Source of the DNA: an uncultured Oscillospiraceae bacterium
Lineage (GTDB): Bacteria; Bacillota; Clostridia; Oscillospirales; Ruminococcaceae
Reading direction: 5' to 3'
NCBI GenBank assembly: GCA_900548355.1
Contig: URKR01000008.1
Span: forward strand, 1-64,000
Length of the DNA stretch: 64,000 nucleotides
Each line of letters begins with the position of its first letter. Position 1 is the first letter of the stretch. A program made the position numbers and the translations under genes. A model generated the notes under the pieces. It was not told the origin of the DNA and searched no databases. It worked only from the letters and a program-made list of their open reading frames with translations. Positions 9,113 to 16,807 of the stretch are shown here, piece by piece.

Positions 9113-9191
9113 TAGTGGCGTATTTTTTGGCGGCGGCCAGGTAGAGGGGACTGCCGCACAGGGAAATTTTAGACGACAGAAGGGAAAGTTT

Positions 9192-10580
9192 ATGACGAAA
9201 GATCTGACCGGCGGAAACCCGCTCCGGGTGATTGCGCTGTTCACGCTGCCGCTTGTGCTGGGCAATCTGTTCCAGCAGTTTTACTCATTGGCGGATACGA
9301 TCATTGTCGGCCGGTTTGTCGGCGTCAGCGCGCTGGCGGCGGTCGGCGCGACCGGGTCGGTTAACTATCTGATCCTCGGCTTTTGCATCGGCATCTGCAA
9401 CGGGTTTGCCATTCCCATTGCCCAGCATTTTGGCGCGCGGGATTACAGCGCCATGCGCCGCAGCATCGCAAACGCCGGCTGGCTGTGCGTCGGCTGGGGC
9501 GCAGTGCTCACGGTTCTGACCGTTGGGCTGACCCGCCCGATCATGCAGCTTATGCAGACACCGGCCGATATCATTGACGATGCCTGCATCTATATCGGCT
9601 GGATCTTTGCGGGGATTCCGTTTGTCTTTCTGTACAACATGGTCAGCGCGATTATGCGGGCGCTGGGGGACAGCAAAACCCCGCTGTACTTCCTTGTGCT
9701 GACCAGCGCGCTCAATGTCGGGTTGGACCTTTACTTCATCCTTGTATTCAAGATGGGGGTGCTCGGCGCCGCGGTCGCCACCGACCTTTCGCAGGCCATT
9801 TCGGGCGTTCTGAGCTTTGCATATATGCTGCGCCGGTTTGAAATGCTCAAAATGCAGCCCGGGGAGACAAAGGTTGACAAGGCTGTCTGCCTGCGCCTTT
9901 CCTCCATGGGGCTGCCGATGGGGCTGCAGTGCAGCATCACGGCCATTGGCAGCGTAATCATGCAGAGCGCAGTCAACATGCTGGGTTCCACGGCGGTGGC
10001 GGCGGTTACGGCGGCCGGCAAAACCCAGAACCTGCTCACCGTTCCGCTGGAAAGCATCGGCACCGCCATGGCGACCTACGCGGGGCAGAACCTTGGCGCT
10101 TCGCGGCTGGGGCGGGTACGGCGCGGCGTGCTCAGCGCGAACGGCATGGTGGTGGCTTATTCGCTGGTGGCCGTTGTGCTGCTGCACTATTTTGATATCT
10201 ACATCATCGCCCTGTTCCTGGATACTTCGTCCGAGTTGACTATTGTAACGATGGCGCGTGAATATATGTTCTGGAACAGCCTGTTCTTCATCCCGCTCGG
10301 CATGCTGATTGTCTGGCGGTACTCGATCCAGGGGCTGGGTTACTCAAGCCTGGCGATGCTCGCCGGCGTGGCGGAGATGGTTGCCCGCACGGTGGTGGCG
10401 CTTGCGCTGGTTCCGCTGCTGGGCTATTTCGGGGCCGAACTTTCAAACCCTGCGGCCTGGGTGGCGGCCTGCGTGATGCTTTACCCGGCCTACCGCTGGA
10501 CGATGCGCCAGCTTGAAAACCGTATGCACGCCCGCCGGCTGGCCGCGCTGCACAAGCTCGGGCTGGAGGAAAAAGCGTAG
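9192..10580 (+). CDS. MATE family multidrug/cation antiporter
   Basis: A 462-residue integral membrane protein with 12 predicted hydrophobic segments arranged as two repeated halves. The N terminus, with LGNLFQQFYSLADTIIVGRF, is typical of MatE-domain efflux pumps, which expel cationic drugs or metabolites using Na+ or H+ gradients. The ATG at 9192 has GAAGGGAAAG upstream; the longer open frame overlaps trpS. It is the same subfamily as the MATE gene at 24687-26045 (shared LPLV.G.LFQQ.YS..DTI.VGR). Its substrate is unknown. Confidence 0.92.
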   Translation: MTKDLTGGNPLRVIALFTLPLVLGNLFQQFYSLADTIIVGRFVGVSALAAVGATGSVNYLILGFCIGICNGFAIPIAQHFGARDYSAMRRSIANAGWLCVGWGAVLTVLTVGLTRPIMQLMQTPADIIDDACIYIGWIFAGIPFVFLYNMVSAIMRALGDSKTPLYFLVLTSALNVGLDLYFILVFKMGVLGAAVATDLSQAISGVLSFAYMLRRFEMLKMQPGETKVDKAVCLRLSSMGLPMGLQCSITAIGSVIMQSAVNMLGSTAVAAVTAAGKTQNLLTVPLESIGTAMATYAGQNLGASRLGRVRRGVLSANGMVVAYSLVAVVLLHYFDIYIIALFLDTSSELTIVTMAREYMFWNSLFFIPLGMLIVWRYSIQGLGYSSLAMLAGVAEMVARTVVALALVPLLGYFGAELSNPAAWVAACVMLYPAYRWTMRQLENRMHARRLAALHKLGLEEKA

Positions 10581-10624
10581 AGGGCGTTTTGGTGGGGATA
10601 GGCTGCGCCTGCCGGAAAAGCCTC

Positions 10625-10653
10625 TTGCTTACCCTTTGCAAAAGGTGTATACT
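10625..10653 (+). promoter_or_regulatory. Promoter of lysA
   Basis: TTGCTT (10625-10630), 17 nt, TATACT (10648-10653). The transcribed leader would be only about 55 nt, too short for a lysine riboswitch. Confidence 0.7.
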
Positions 10654-10712
10654 ATACTATATTTTTGCATGGATATGCATCCATAGAGGGAAAATCGGAA
10701 AGGAAGTTCATT

Positions 10713-11987
10713 ATGGCAAACACGAAGACCCCGTTTTTGTCCAAGGCGCAGGCCGAGGCGATTGCGGCCGATGTGCCCACCCCATTCCATGTTTATGACG
10801 AGGCCGGCATCCGGGAAAACGCCCGCAAGGTGCACAAGGCCTTCGCCTGGAACCCCGGTTTTCGGGAATACTTCGCCGTCAAAGCCACCCCGACCCCGGC
10901 CCTGCTTGATATCCTCAAGCAGGAAGGGTGCGGCGTTGACTGTTCAAGCTATACCGAGCTGCTGCTCAGCCAGGCCGTGGGGTTCACCGGGCGGGAGATT
11001 ATGTTCTCTTCGAATGAGACGCCGGCCCAGGATATGCGCAAAGCCTGGGAGCTTGGCGCAACAATCAACCTTGACGACCTGACCCATGTCGATTTCCTTG
11101 AACAGGTGGCCGGCATCCCGGAGGTTATCAGCTGCCGGTTCAACCCCGGTGGGGTGTTTGACCTGGGCAACGGCATCATGGACAATCCCGGCGACGCCAA
11201 ATACGGCATGACCGAAGATCAGATGGTACAGGCCTTTACCCGTCTGGCAGAAAAAGGCGCGCGGGAGTTCGGCATCCACGCCTTTTTGGCCAGCAACACC
11301 GTTACCGACGATTATTACCCGGAACTGGCCGGCGTACTGTTCCGGCTGGCCGTGCGGCTGAAAGAAAAGACCGGCGTCCATATCGGGTTCATCAATTTGT
11401 CGGGCGGCGTCGGCATCCCGTACAAGCCCGGGCAGCGCGCCAACGACATCCTTGCCATTGGCGAGGGGGTCCGCCGCCAGTATGCGCAGATTCTGGTTCC
11501 CGCCGGCATGGGAGACGTGGCGATCTACACTGAGATGGGCCGGTTCATGCTCGGGCCTTACGGCGGGCTGGTGACGACCGCTATCCATGAAAAGCATATC
11601 TACAAGGAATACATTGGTGTTGACGCCTGTGCGGCCAACCTTATGCGGCCGGCTATCTATGGCGCCTACCACCATATCACGGTGCTTGGCAAGGAAGAAG
11701 CCCCGGCCGACCATCTCTACGATGTGGTCGGCGGCCTGTGCGAGAACAACGACAAGTTTGCAATCGACCGCCAGCTGCCCAAAATCGACCGCGGCGACCT
11801 GCTCTTCATCCACGATACCGGCGCGCACGGCTTTGCGATGGGCTACAACTACAACGGCAAGCTGCGCAGCGCCGAAGTACTGCTGAAAACGGACGGCACC
11901 CATGCGCTGATCCGCCGTGCCGAAACGCCGGCTGATTACTTCGCCACCCTGGATGTGACGCCCTATTACAAAAATCTGGAACTGTAA
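10713..11987 (+). CDS. lysA: Diaminopimelate decarboxylase
   Basis: A PLP enzyme that decarboxylates meso-diaminopimelate to L-lysine, the last step of lysine synthesis. The 424-residue protein has an alanine-racemase-like barrel with the PLP lysine in YFAVKATPTP (about residue 55), a glycine-rich phosphate site (LSGGVGIPY) and a C-terminal beta domain with the CENNDKF motif. Cys-Glu after GGL in that motif is the usual substrate-binding element. The ATG at 10713 follows GGAAAGGAAG. A monocistronic unit ending in a strong terminator. Confidence 0.93.
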   Translation: MANTKTPFLSKAQAEAIAADVPTPFHVYDEAGIRENARKVHKAFAWNPGFREYFAVKATPTPALLDILKQEGCGVDCSSYTELLLSQAVGFTGREIMFSSNETPAQDMRKAWELGATINLDDLTHVDFLEQVAGIPEVISCRFNPGGVFDLGNGIMDNPGDAKYGMTEDQMVQAFTRLAEKGAREFGIHAFLASNTVTDDYYPELAGVLFRLAVRLKEKTGVHIGFINLSGGVGIPYKPGQRANDILAIGEGVRRQYAQILVPAGMGDVAIYTEMGRFMLGPYGGLVTTAIHEKHIYKEYIGVDACAANLMRPAIYGAYHHITVLGKEEAPADHLYDVVGGLCENNDKFAIDRQLPKIDRGDLLFIHDTGAHGFAMGYNYNGKLRSAEVLLKTDGTHALIRRAETPADYFATLDVTPYYKNLEL

Positions 11988-12041
11988 GCCATAGGGATGC
12001 CCCCGGTGGGAAAGCCTGCCCGAGAGGCCCGGCAACAAAAG

Positions 12042-12085
12042 CAAAGCACCGCCCGGACGGTCCAGACCGTCCGGGCGGTGCTTTG
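12042..12085. terminator. Bidirectional terminator between lysA and the BI-1 gene
   Basis: A perfect 19-bp stem (12042-12060 with 12067-12085) around TCCAGA, between two convergent genes. The stem ends in CAAAGC/GCTTTG, so each strand gets a short T-rich side. Confidence 0.85.
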
Positions 12086-12122
12086 TGGCAAGGATGCATA
12101 AAGAGGAAATGGGCGAACTGCG

Positions 12123-12842
12123 TCAATCGCGGTTACGGCCCAGCAAACGCAGAACATACAGGAAGATGTTGATGAAATCGAGATAGAGGTTCAGCGCGCC
12201 GATGATGGAGGCTTTGTGCAGCATCGCGGCGTCGCCGCCGAAGTACGCATAATGGTGGCGCAGCATCTGGGTATCATAGGCGGTCAGGCCCATAAACAGC
12301 AGCAGCGCAACCGCGCAGTACAGGATGTCCAGCATACCGAAGCTGATGCCGAGCAGCATACCAAACAGGCTGCCAACCAGGCTCACAAGCAGCAGCGCTA
12401 TCAGGCCGCCGAACAGTTTGGGCGCCCAGCCGGTCAGGTCTTTCTGGGTACGCCAGCCATAAACTGCCATAATGCCGAAATAGACCGCCCCGACCAGGAA
12501 CGCCAGAACCAACGTTTCAAGCCGGTAGGCGACAAAGATCACGCTGAGGTTGACGCCGTTGAGCACGGCATACCCGAAAAAGAGCGCCGTTGCGGTGCCG
12601 GGCTGCAGCTTGGTCACCCGGGCGCTGAGCGCCACAACCATCACAAGCTCTGCAATAACCAGCACAAAGACCAGCCCGGTGGAGAAAAGCATCATCCAGG
12701 CGCCGCTCATAACCGTGAGAAGCGCGACGCCGAAAGTCGCCAGCAAACCGGCGAACATCCAGCCGAAGGTCTTGGTCATAAACTCGCTCAAAGTGCCGAA
12801 CGGGCTTTCGGCATAGGAGATATGATAGTATTGATCGTTCAT
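12123..12842 (-). CDS. Bax inhibitor-1 / YccA-like membrane protein
   Basis: A 239-residue protein with seven hydrophobic segments and a polar N-terminal tail of about 25 residues. It fits the BI-1/YccA (TMBIM, UPF0005) family: FMTKTFGWMFAGLL at the first helix and a LTAYDTQ motif near the C terminus, holding one of the conserved acidic residues. Members are pH-sensitive Ca2+ leak channels or modulators of membrane proteases such as FtsH; the role here is unproven. AAAGGGG lies about 12 nt ahead of the start. Confidence 0.88.
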   Translation of the reverse strand: MNDQYYHISYAESPFGTLSEFMTKTFGWMFAGLLATFGVALLTVMSGAWMMLFSTGLVFVLVIAELVMVVALSARVTKLQPGTATALFFGYAVLNGVNLSVIFVAYRLETLVLAFLVGAVYFGIMAVYGWRTQKDLTGWAPKLFGGLIALLLVSLVGSLFGMLLGISFGMLDILYCAVALLLFMGLTAYDTQMLRHHYAYFGGDAAMLHKASIIGALNLYLDFINIFLYVLRLLGRNRD

Positions 12843-12951
12843 AGTGTTGCAATCCCCTTTCTGATTGGCTACACTAAAGGTGTATGGAAAAGCCGAAACG
12901 CCCGGGAGGGTATCCGGCTTTTGATCTTACACGCTTATTATACACACAGTT

Positions 12952-12980
12952 TTGACAAAGATGTGTTGCGAAACTGTAAA
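12952..12980 (+). promoter_or_regulatory. Probable promoter of hemW
   Basis: TTGACA (12952-12957) and a weaker TGTAAA -10 (12975-12980) 17 nt later, 38 nt ahead of the ATG. Confidence 0.45.
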
Positions 12981-13017
12981 TCTTTTATGGCGAAACTGCG
13001 CCCGGAAAGGAACATTT

Positions 13018-14109
13018 ATGAACACCGCGCCGGATGCTTTCGGCATCTACCTGCATATTCCATACTGCCACGCCCGCTGCCGGTACTGTGATTTTCTGTC
13101 CACCCCCGGCGCGCATGGCGTGCCGCAGCCCTATGTCGATGCGCTTTTGCGGGAACTTTCCCGCTGGAAAGACCGCCCCCCGGCCGATACCGTCTATTTC
13201 GGCGGCGGCACACCCTCGCTGCTGCGCCCTGCGCAGGCGGCTGCGCTGATCGCCGCCTGCAACCCGCGCCCCGGGGCGGAGATCACGCTGGAAGCAAACC
13301 CCGAAGCCGTCACCCCCGAAAGCCTGGCCGGGTTCCGGGCAGCCGGCGTAACCCGGTTGAGCTTTGGGGTGCAGAGCGCGAGGGACGCCCAGTTGCGCAC
13401 CCTGGGCCGGCTGCACACGGCGGCCCAGGCGGCCCGGGCGCTGGCCTGGGCGAAGGACGCCGGCTTCCGCGACCTCTGCGGCGATATCATGCTGGCACTG
13501 CCGGGGTATTCCAACGCTGAGTTTGACGAAACCCTTGCCCTTCTGCAGGAGGGCGGCTGTAACCATATCTCGGCCTATCTGCTGAAAATTGAACCCGGTA
13601 CCGCTTTTTACCGCAACCCGCCGGCCAACCTGCCCGACGCCGATGCGGCGGCGGATTTCTATCTTTATGCGCTCGGGCGGCTTCAGGCGGCCGGGTATGA
13701 ACAGTATGAGATCAGCAACTTTGCGCGCCCGGGCCACCGCGGTCGGCACAACCTGCTTTACTGGAACTGCCGTGAGTATGGCGGCATCGGCCCAGGCGCA
13801 CACAGCTGCCTGGGCGGCGTGCGGCGGTACTGGCCCGGCGATCTGGCCGGTTTTATCGCCGGTACGCTGCAGGAGGAAACGGAAGGCGTCTGCAATGCCG
13901 AGGATTTCCTGCTCATGCAGCTTCGGCTGACAAGCGGGCTCAACCTTATTGAGTACCAGGCCCGCGGCGGCGCGCTGTTTACCAAAGAGCAGGACGCATT
14001 TTTGCGCCGCTGCGCTGCCGCCGGGTATGCCGTTTACGACGGCCAGACCCTGCGCCTGACCCCGGCCGGGCTGGTGGTGCAGAACGCAATTCTGGAAGAA
14101 TTGATCTGA
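13018..14109 (+). CDS. hemW: Radical SAM protein HemW (coproporphyrinogen oxidase-like)
   Basis: A 363-residue radical SAM enzyme. The cluster motif C-x3-C-x2-C is in YLHIPYCHARCRYCDF near residue 20, and VYFGGGTPSLL is the typical SAM-binding continuation. The C-terminal region with YEISNFARPGHRGRHNL matches the HemW/HemN-like family. HemW binds heme and is thought to insert it into targets; members of this branch are usually not true oxygen-independent coproporphyrinogen oxidases (HemN). The ATG at 13018 has GGAAAGGAAC upstream. No heme genes are adjacent. Confidence 0.9.
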   Translation: MNTAPDAFGIYLHIPYCHARCRYCDFLSTPGAHGVPQPYVDALLRELSRWKDRPPADTVYFGGGTPSLLRPAQAAALIAACNPRPGAEITLEANPEAVTPESLAGFRAAGVTRLSFGVQSARDAQLRTLGRLHTAAQAARALAWAKDAGFRDLCGDIMLALPGYSNAEFDETLALLQEGGCNHISAYLLKIEPGTAFYRNPPANLPDADAAADFYLYALGRLQAAGYEQYEISNFARPGHRGRHNLLYWNCREYGGIGPGAHSCLGGVRRYWPGDLAGFIAGTLQEETEGVCNAEDFLLMQLRLTSGLNLIEYQARGGALFTKEQDAFLRRCAAAGYAVYDGQTLRLTPAGLVVQNAILEELI

Positions 14110-14123
14110 GTAGGGAAGGCCGG

Positions 14124-14798
14124 TCAGCGGGCCTTCTTCGCGCTATGGCCGGCGGCACGCATCCGCCGAAGGGCAAAGACCAGCACAGGCAGGGCGAGCC
14201 ATACGCCGCTGCGCAGCAGCGCCGGCAGCCAGATACTGCTGAGCGCGGCGGCCGCTGTGCCGCCGCCTTCGGAAAAAGCGTGCTGTGCGGCAAAAAGTGC
14301 CGGCAGCCCAAGCGCAGCCAGCGCCAGGCAAACCGCGCTCAGCGCAATGGCGGCCCCGTACCGACGCGGACGGCCGCAGCGGCACCAGCCCAAAAACAAA
14401 AATGCGGCAGCCAGCGCGCAAAACAGCCCGAACAGGGAAAAATCCGGCCCGCTGGCGGTCACAACAATGGCAGTCGGCCCGTCTGCGCCGCCAATGATCC
14501 CGCTTGTTTGTGCGGGCATACTGGCCAGCGCCATCCATAGAGCCAGCAGCGCGGCGGCCGCAGCGAACAGCCAGCGCCAGGGCGAAGCAGGGCGCTGATG
14601 TTCCGGGAAGGCGGCGTTCAGGTTTGCGGCCAGTTCGGCCGGGCTGCCAAGGTCTGCCTCAATCTCGGCAAGCGTCTCGCCGGCGTCCAGCCGGCTCTGC
14701 AGGTCGCTGGCCAGGTCGTTCATCACCCGCAGCTTGGTCTGGCGGTCCAGCCGCAGGCGGCGCTCAACGGCGTTGACATACTGTTTGATGGCGTTCAT
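14124..14798 (-). CDS. HAAS/DUF1700-type membrane protein with a GGADGPTAI motif
   Basis: A 224-residue protein. Residues 1-70 are a soluble helical domain of the HAAS/DUF1700 signalling type (LDRQTKLRVMNDLASDLQSR, then EAELGSP-like EADLGSPAELA). Four hydrophobic segments follow. Just after the first is IIGGADGPTAI at residues 101-111, a motif I know from the beta subunit of Na+-pumping decarboxylases, where the Asp binds Na+. The gene overlaps the PadR regulator by 4 nt (ATGA), the usual arrangement for PadR plus HAAS pairs, where the membrane protein is the controlled partner. Function otherwise unknown. Confidence 0.75.
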   Translation of the reverse strand: MNAIKQYVNAVERRLRLDRQTKLRVMNDLASDLQSRLDAGETLAEIEADLGSPAELAANLNAAFPEHQRPASPWRWLFAAAAALLALWMALASMPAQTSGIIGGADGPTAIVVTASGPDFSLFGLFCALAAAFLFLGWCRCGRPRRYGAAIALSAVCLALAALGLPALFAAQHAFSEGGGTAAAALSSIWLPALLRSGVWLALPVLVFALRRMRAAGHSAKKAR

Positions 14799-15175
14799 CG
14801 GGCGTCCTCCTCCCTACAAATCTGGTTTACGCAGGCGGCAAATTCCTGCCAGGCGGCTTTCTCGCCGGCCAGGGCGGCGCGGCCGGCTTCGGTGATGGTG
14901 TAGACTTTGCGCGGCATTGCCCGCATGCCGGTTTCGGCCAGGTTTTTCCAGGCTGAAGCAATGCACCCCTCATCCTCCAACCGGTATAGAATGGGGTAGA
15001 GCGTGCCTTCTTTCAGGTCCAACAGCCCGCCGCTGGCTGTGCGCAGCTGCTGGATGATCGCATAGCCGTGGGCCGGTGCGCGGGCCAGCCGCTGCAGCAC
15101 CAGCATTTCGAGCGCGCCCTTGCGCAGCTGCTGAGCGAACCGCTGCTGCGGCGATGGTTTGGCGGCAGGGGACAT
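14795..15175 (-). CDS. PadR family transcriptional repressor
   Basis: A 126-residue winged-helix regulator with an N-terminal PadR fold: RKGALEMLVLQRLARAPAHG, then the wing with DLKEGTLYPILYRLEDEG, and KVYTITEAGR. The C-terminal helix would dimerise. It is the first gene of a two-gene operon with the HAAS membrane protein. A perfect palindrome directly upstream overlaps the promoter, so autorepression is likely. The ligand is unknown. AAGGAGGG lies about 6 nt before the start. Confidence 0.92.
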   Translation of the reverse strand: MSPAAKPSPQQRFAQQLRKGALEMLVLQRLARAPAHGYAIIQQLRTASGGLLDLKEGTLYPILYRLEDEGCIASAWKNLAETGMRAMPRKVYTITEAGRAALAGEKAAWQEFAACVNQICREEDAR

Positions 15176-15221
15176 GGCAAAACCCTCCTTACAGGCAAAG
15201 GCGGCTACTGGCCTTTGCTAT

Positions 15222-15242
15222 ATACTTAGTTATCCTAAGTAT
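15222..15242. promoter_or_regulatory. PadR operator palindrome
   Basis: ATACTTAG-TTATC-CTAAGTAT is a perfect 8-bp inverted repeat immediately downstream of the -10 of the padR promoter, covering the expected transcription start. The ATACT...AGTAT ends match the known type of PadR site. Confidence 0.75.
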
Positions 15243-15271
15243 TGTATAACACAAAGCTGCCCCGCTGTCAA
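15243..15271 (-). promoter_or_regulatory. Promoter of the padR-HAAS operon
   Basis: On the minus strand TTGACA (plus 15266-15271), 17 nt, TATACA (plus 15243-15248). The -35 lies inside the loop region of the upstream ppiB terminator hairpin. Confidence 0.7.
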
Positions 15272-15284
15272 GTGACAGCGGGGC
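15259..15284 (-). terminator. Terminator-like hairpin after ppiB
   Basis: A 12-bp stem GCCCCGCTGTCA with TGACAGCGGGGC around AG (about 15259-15284). On the minus strand only AGCTTTGTG follows, so read-through into padR is possible. Confidence 0.55.
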
Positions 15285-15297
15285 TTTGATAATGCGG

Positions 15298-15774
15298 TCA
15301 GTCTTCGATGATCTCAACCGTCTTCATCCGCACGGGGGTACGGGGCTTGTCGTTCCAGTCGGTCGGGGTGGAGGCGATTTCATCAACGGCTTCCATGCCG
15401 TTGACAACATGGCCGAACGCAGCATACTGGCCGTCCAGATGGGGCGCGTCGTCATGCATGATGAAGAACTGGCTGCCGGCGGAATTCGGGTCCATCGCGC
15501 GGGCCATGCTGATCACGCCGCGGGTGTGTTTGATCGGGTTGGGCACGCCGTTGGCTGCAAACTCACCCTTGATATGCCAGCCCGGGCCGCCCGTGCCGGT
15601 GCCCAGCGGGCAGCCGCCCTGGATCATAAAGCCGGGAATGACTCGGTGGAAGGTCAGGCCGTTGTAAAAGCCCTGGCGAACCAGTTTTTCAAAATTTTCG
15701 CAGGTCAGCGGCGCGGCGGTTTTGTCAAGGGCAATGTCAATCGTCTTGCCGTTTTCCATCGTAATACGGATCAT
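15298..15774 (-). CDS. ppiB: Cyclophilin-type peptidyl-prolyl cis-trans isomerase
   Basis: A 158-residue single-domain cyclophilin that speeds cis-trans isomerisation of X-Pro bonds during folding. It shows the FHRVIPGFMIQGG catalytic segment (Arg and Phe of the active site), NSAGSQFFI and HLDGQYAAFGHV. There is no signal peptide, so it is cytosolic. The start overlaps the stop of the upstream phospholipase-like gene by 4 nt (ATGA), so the two are co-transcribed. Confidence 0.95.
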   Translation of the reverse strand: MIRITMENGKTIDIALDKTAAPLTCENFEKLVRQGFYNGLTFHRVIPGFMIQGGCPLGTGTGGPGWHIKGEFAANGVPNPIKHTRGVISMARAMDPNSAGSQFFIMHDDAPHLDGQYAAFGHVVNGMEAVDEIASTPTDWNDKPRTPVRMKTVEIIED

Positions 15775-16694
15775 GGGTTTTCCTCCTTTTGTGTGGCGGC
15801 GGGCTTGCGGCTCGCTTCGGTTTCGGTTCCGGTGGTATAGTCCAGGCTGCCCAGCAGCTTGGCCAGGTCGTTCTCGGGCAGTACCCCCATCCAGTGCTGC
15901 AGCGCGCCGGTCATCAGCAGCGCACTGCGGCGCTCGGCCTCTTTCAGCAGCGCAAACGCGCCGCCGTGGCGCGCGGCGCCGGTGGCGGGGTCGGTCCAGT
16001 CGTCAGGCAGGTCAAGCGCCAGGGCCCGCGGACTGACATGCCCGGTCAAAAAACCGCGCCCGCCCCACACGCTTTCCACCAGCCAGAACAGCGCTTTTCG
16101 GATGCCGTGCCGGCTGGGGAACAGCCGCCGCACACGGTTCAGGTAAAAAAATGCATCTCCCAGGCATTCGGTGCTCACCGTCACGCCGTATACCTCCTGC
16201 AGGCAGGTTTGCAGCAGCGCGGCAATCTCGGCCAGGTCGGCGCCGGCCGGCACCGGGCTGCTGTCATCAGCCGGAACCTGGGAAACGCCGGTATCCTCGG
16301 CATGCAGGGTTGAGTCAAGCGCGATCTCAAAATAGCCGTGCCCGCCTTTGCCGGCGTAGGGCATACCGGGCCGGCACATCGCAACGACATAAGGGTGCAG
16401 CGTTGTATCCGCCGCATAGTGGCTCAAAAAACCAAGCGCATATTCGACCTGGGCGGCGGTTTTTACATGGCGCAGCAGGGAAAGCAGAAACGCGCCGGTT
16501 GCTTCGTCATGCATACGGTTGCCGAGCGCCGGCAGGTCGAACCGGCGTTTGCGGGCCGGCTTCCATACCTCAAAGGTGAAAAAGACGTCCGGCCCGTTGG
16601 CGCCGGCTGCAAAAGCCGCAGGGCGGTGCAGTTTGTAATGGATGCCGGCGGCCGCCTTGCGGGCGGTGCGGACATGGGTATAGCCTTCCGGCAT
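15771..16694 (-). CDS. Zinc-dependent phospholipase C-like protein
   Basis: A 307-residue protein resembling the zinc-dependent phospholipase C/S1-P1 nuclease domain: a start with His at MPEGYTHV, GANGPDVFFTFEVW (metal-binding Asp), MHDEATGAF and GFLSHYAADTTLHPYV, a His/Asp-rich helix typical of the metal site. There is no signal peptide, unlike secreted toxins, so a cytosolic metal-dependent hydrolase of unknown substrate is more likely. The ATG at 16694 is preferred because AGGAGG lies 9 nt upstream; the ATG at 16715 sits before that site. Overlaps ppiB by 4 nt. Confidence 0.75.
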   Translation of the reverse strand: MPEGYTHVRTARKAAAGIHYKLHRPAAFAAGANGPDVFFTFEVWKPARKRRFDLPALGNRMHDEATGAFLLSLLRHVKTAAQVEYALGFLSHYAADTTLHPYVVAMCRPGMPYAGKGGHGYFEIALDSTLHAEDTGVSQVPADDSSPVPAGADLAEIAALLQTCLQEVYGVTVSTECLGDAFFYLNRVRRLFPSRHGIRKALFWLVESVWGGRGFLTGHVSPRALALDLPDDWTDPATGAARHGGAFALLKEAERRSALLMTGALQHWMGVLPENDLAKLLGSLDYTTGTETEASRKPAATQKEENP

Positions 16695-16725
16695 GGGGCG
16701 GTACCTCCTGGGCACGGGGCAAAAG

Positions 16726-16765
16726 AATAAGGGGTATGGCCGCAGTGGCCATATACCCCTTTATT
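16726..16765 (-). terminator. Terminator after the MFS gene
   Basis: An almost perfect stem (AATAAGGGGTAT.GGCC at 16726-16741 against its complement at 16747-16765). On the minus strand it is followed by TTATTCTTTT. Confidence 0.8.
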
Positions 16766-16807
16766 GTATCCAGTTCGGCTGTGTTTGTCAATCAAGGACG
16801 AGCCGGA

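Noticed and set aside
10581..10712. Lysine riboswitch before lysA
   Set aside because: The promoter at 10625-10653 leaves only about 55 nt of leader, far less than a lysine riboswitch needs.
12888..12922. Attenuator in the leader of the BI-1-like gene
   Set aside because: AAAAGCCG/CGGCTTTT can pair, but the loop is long, the T-run is only four and the promoter position is unclear.
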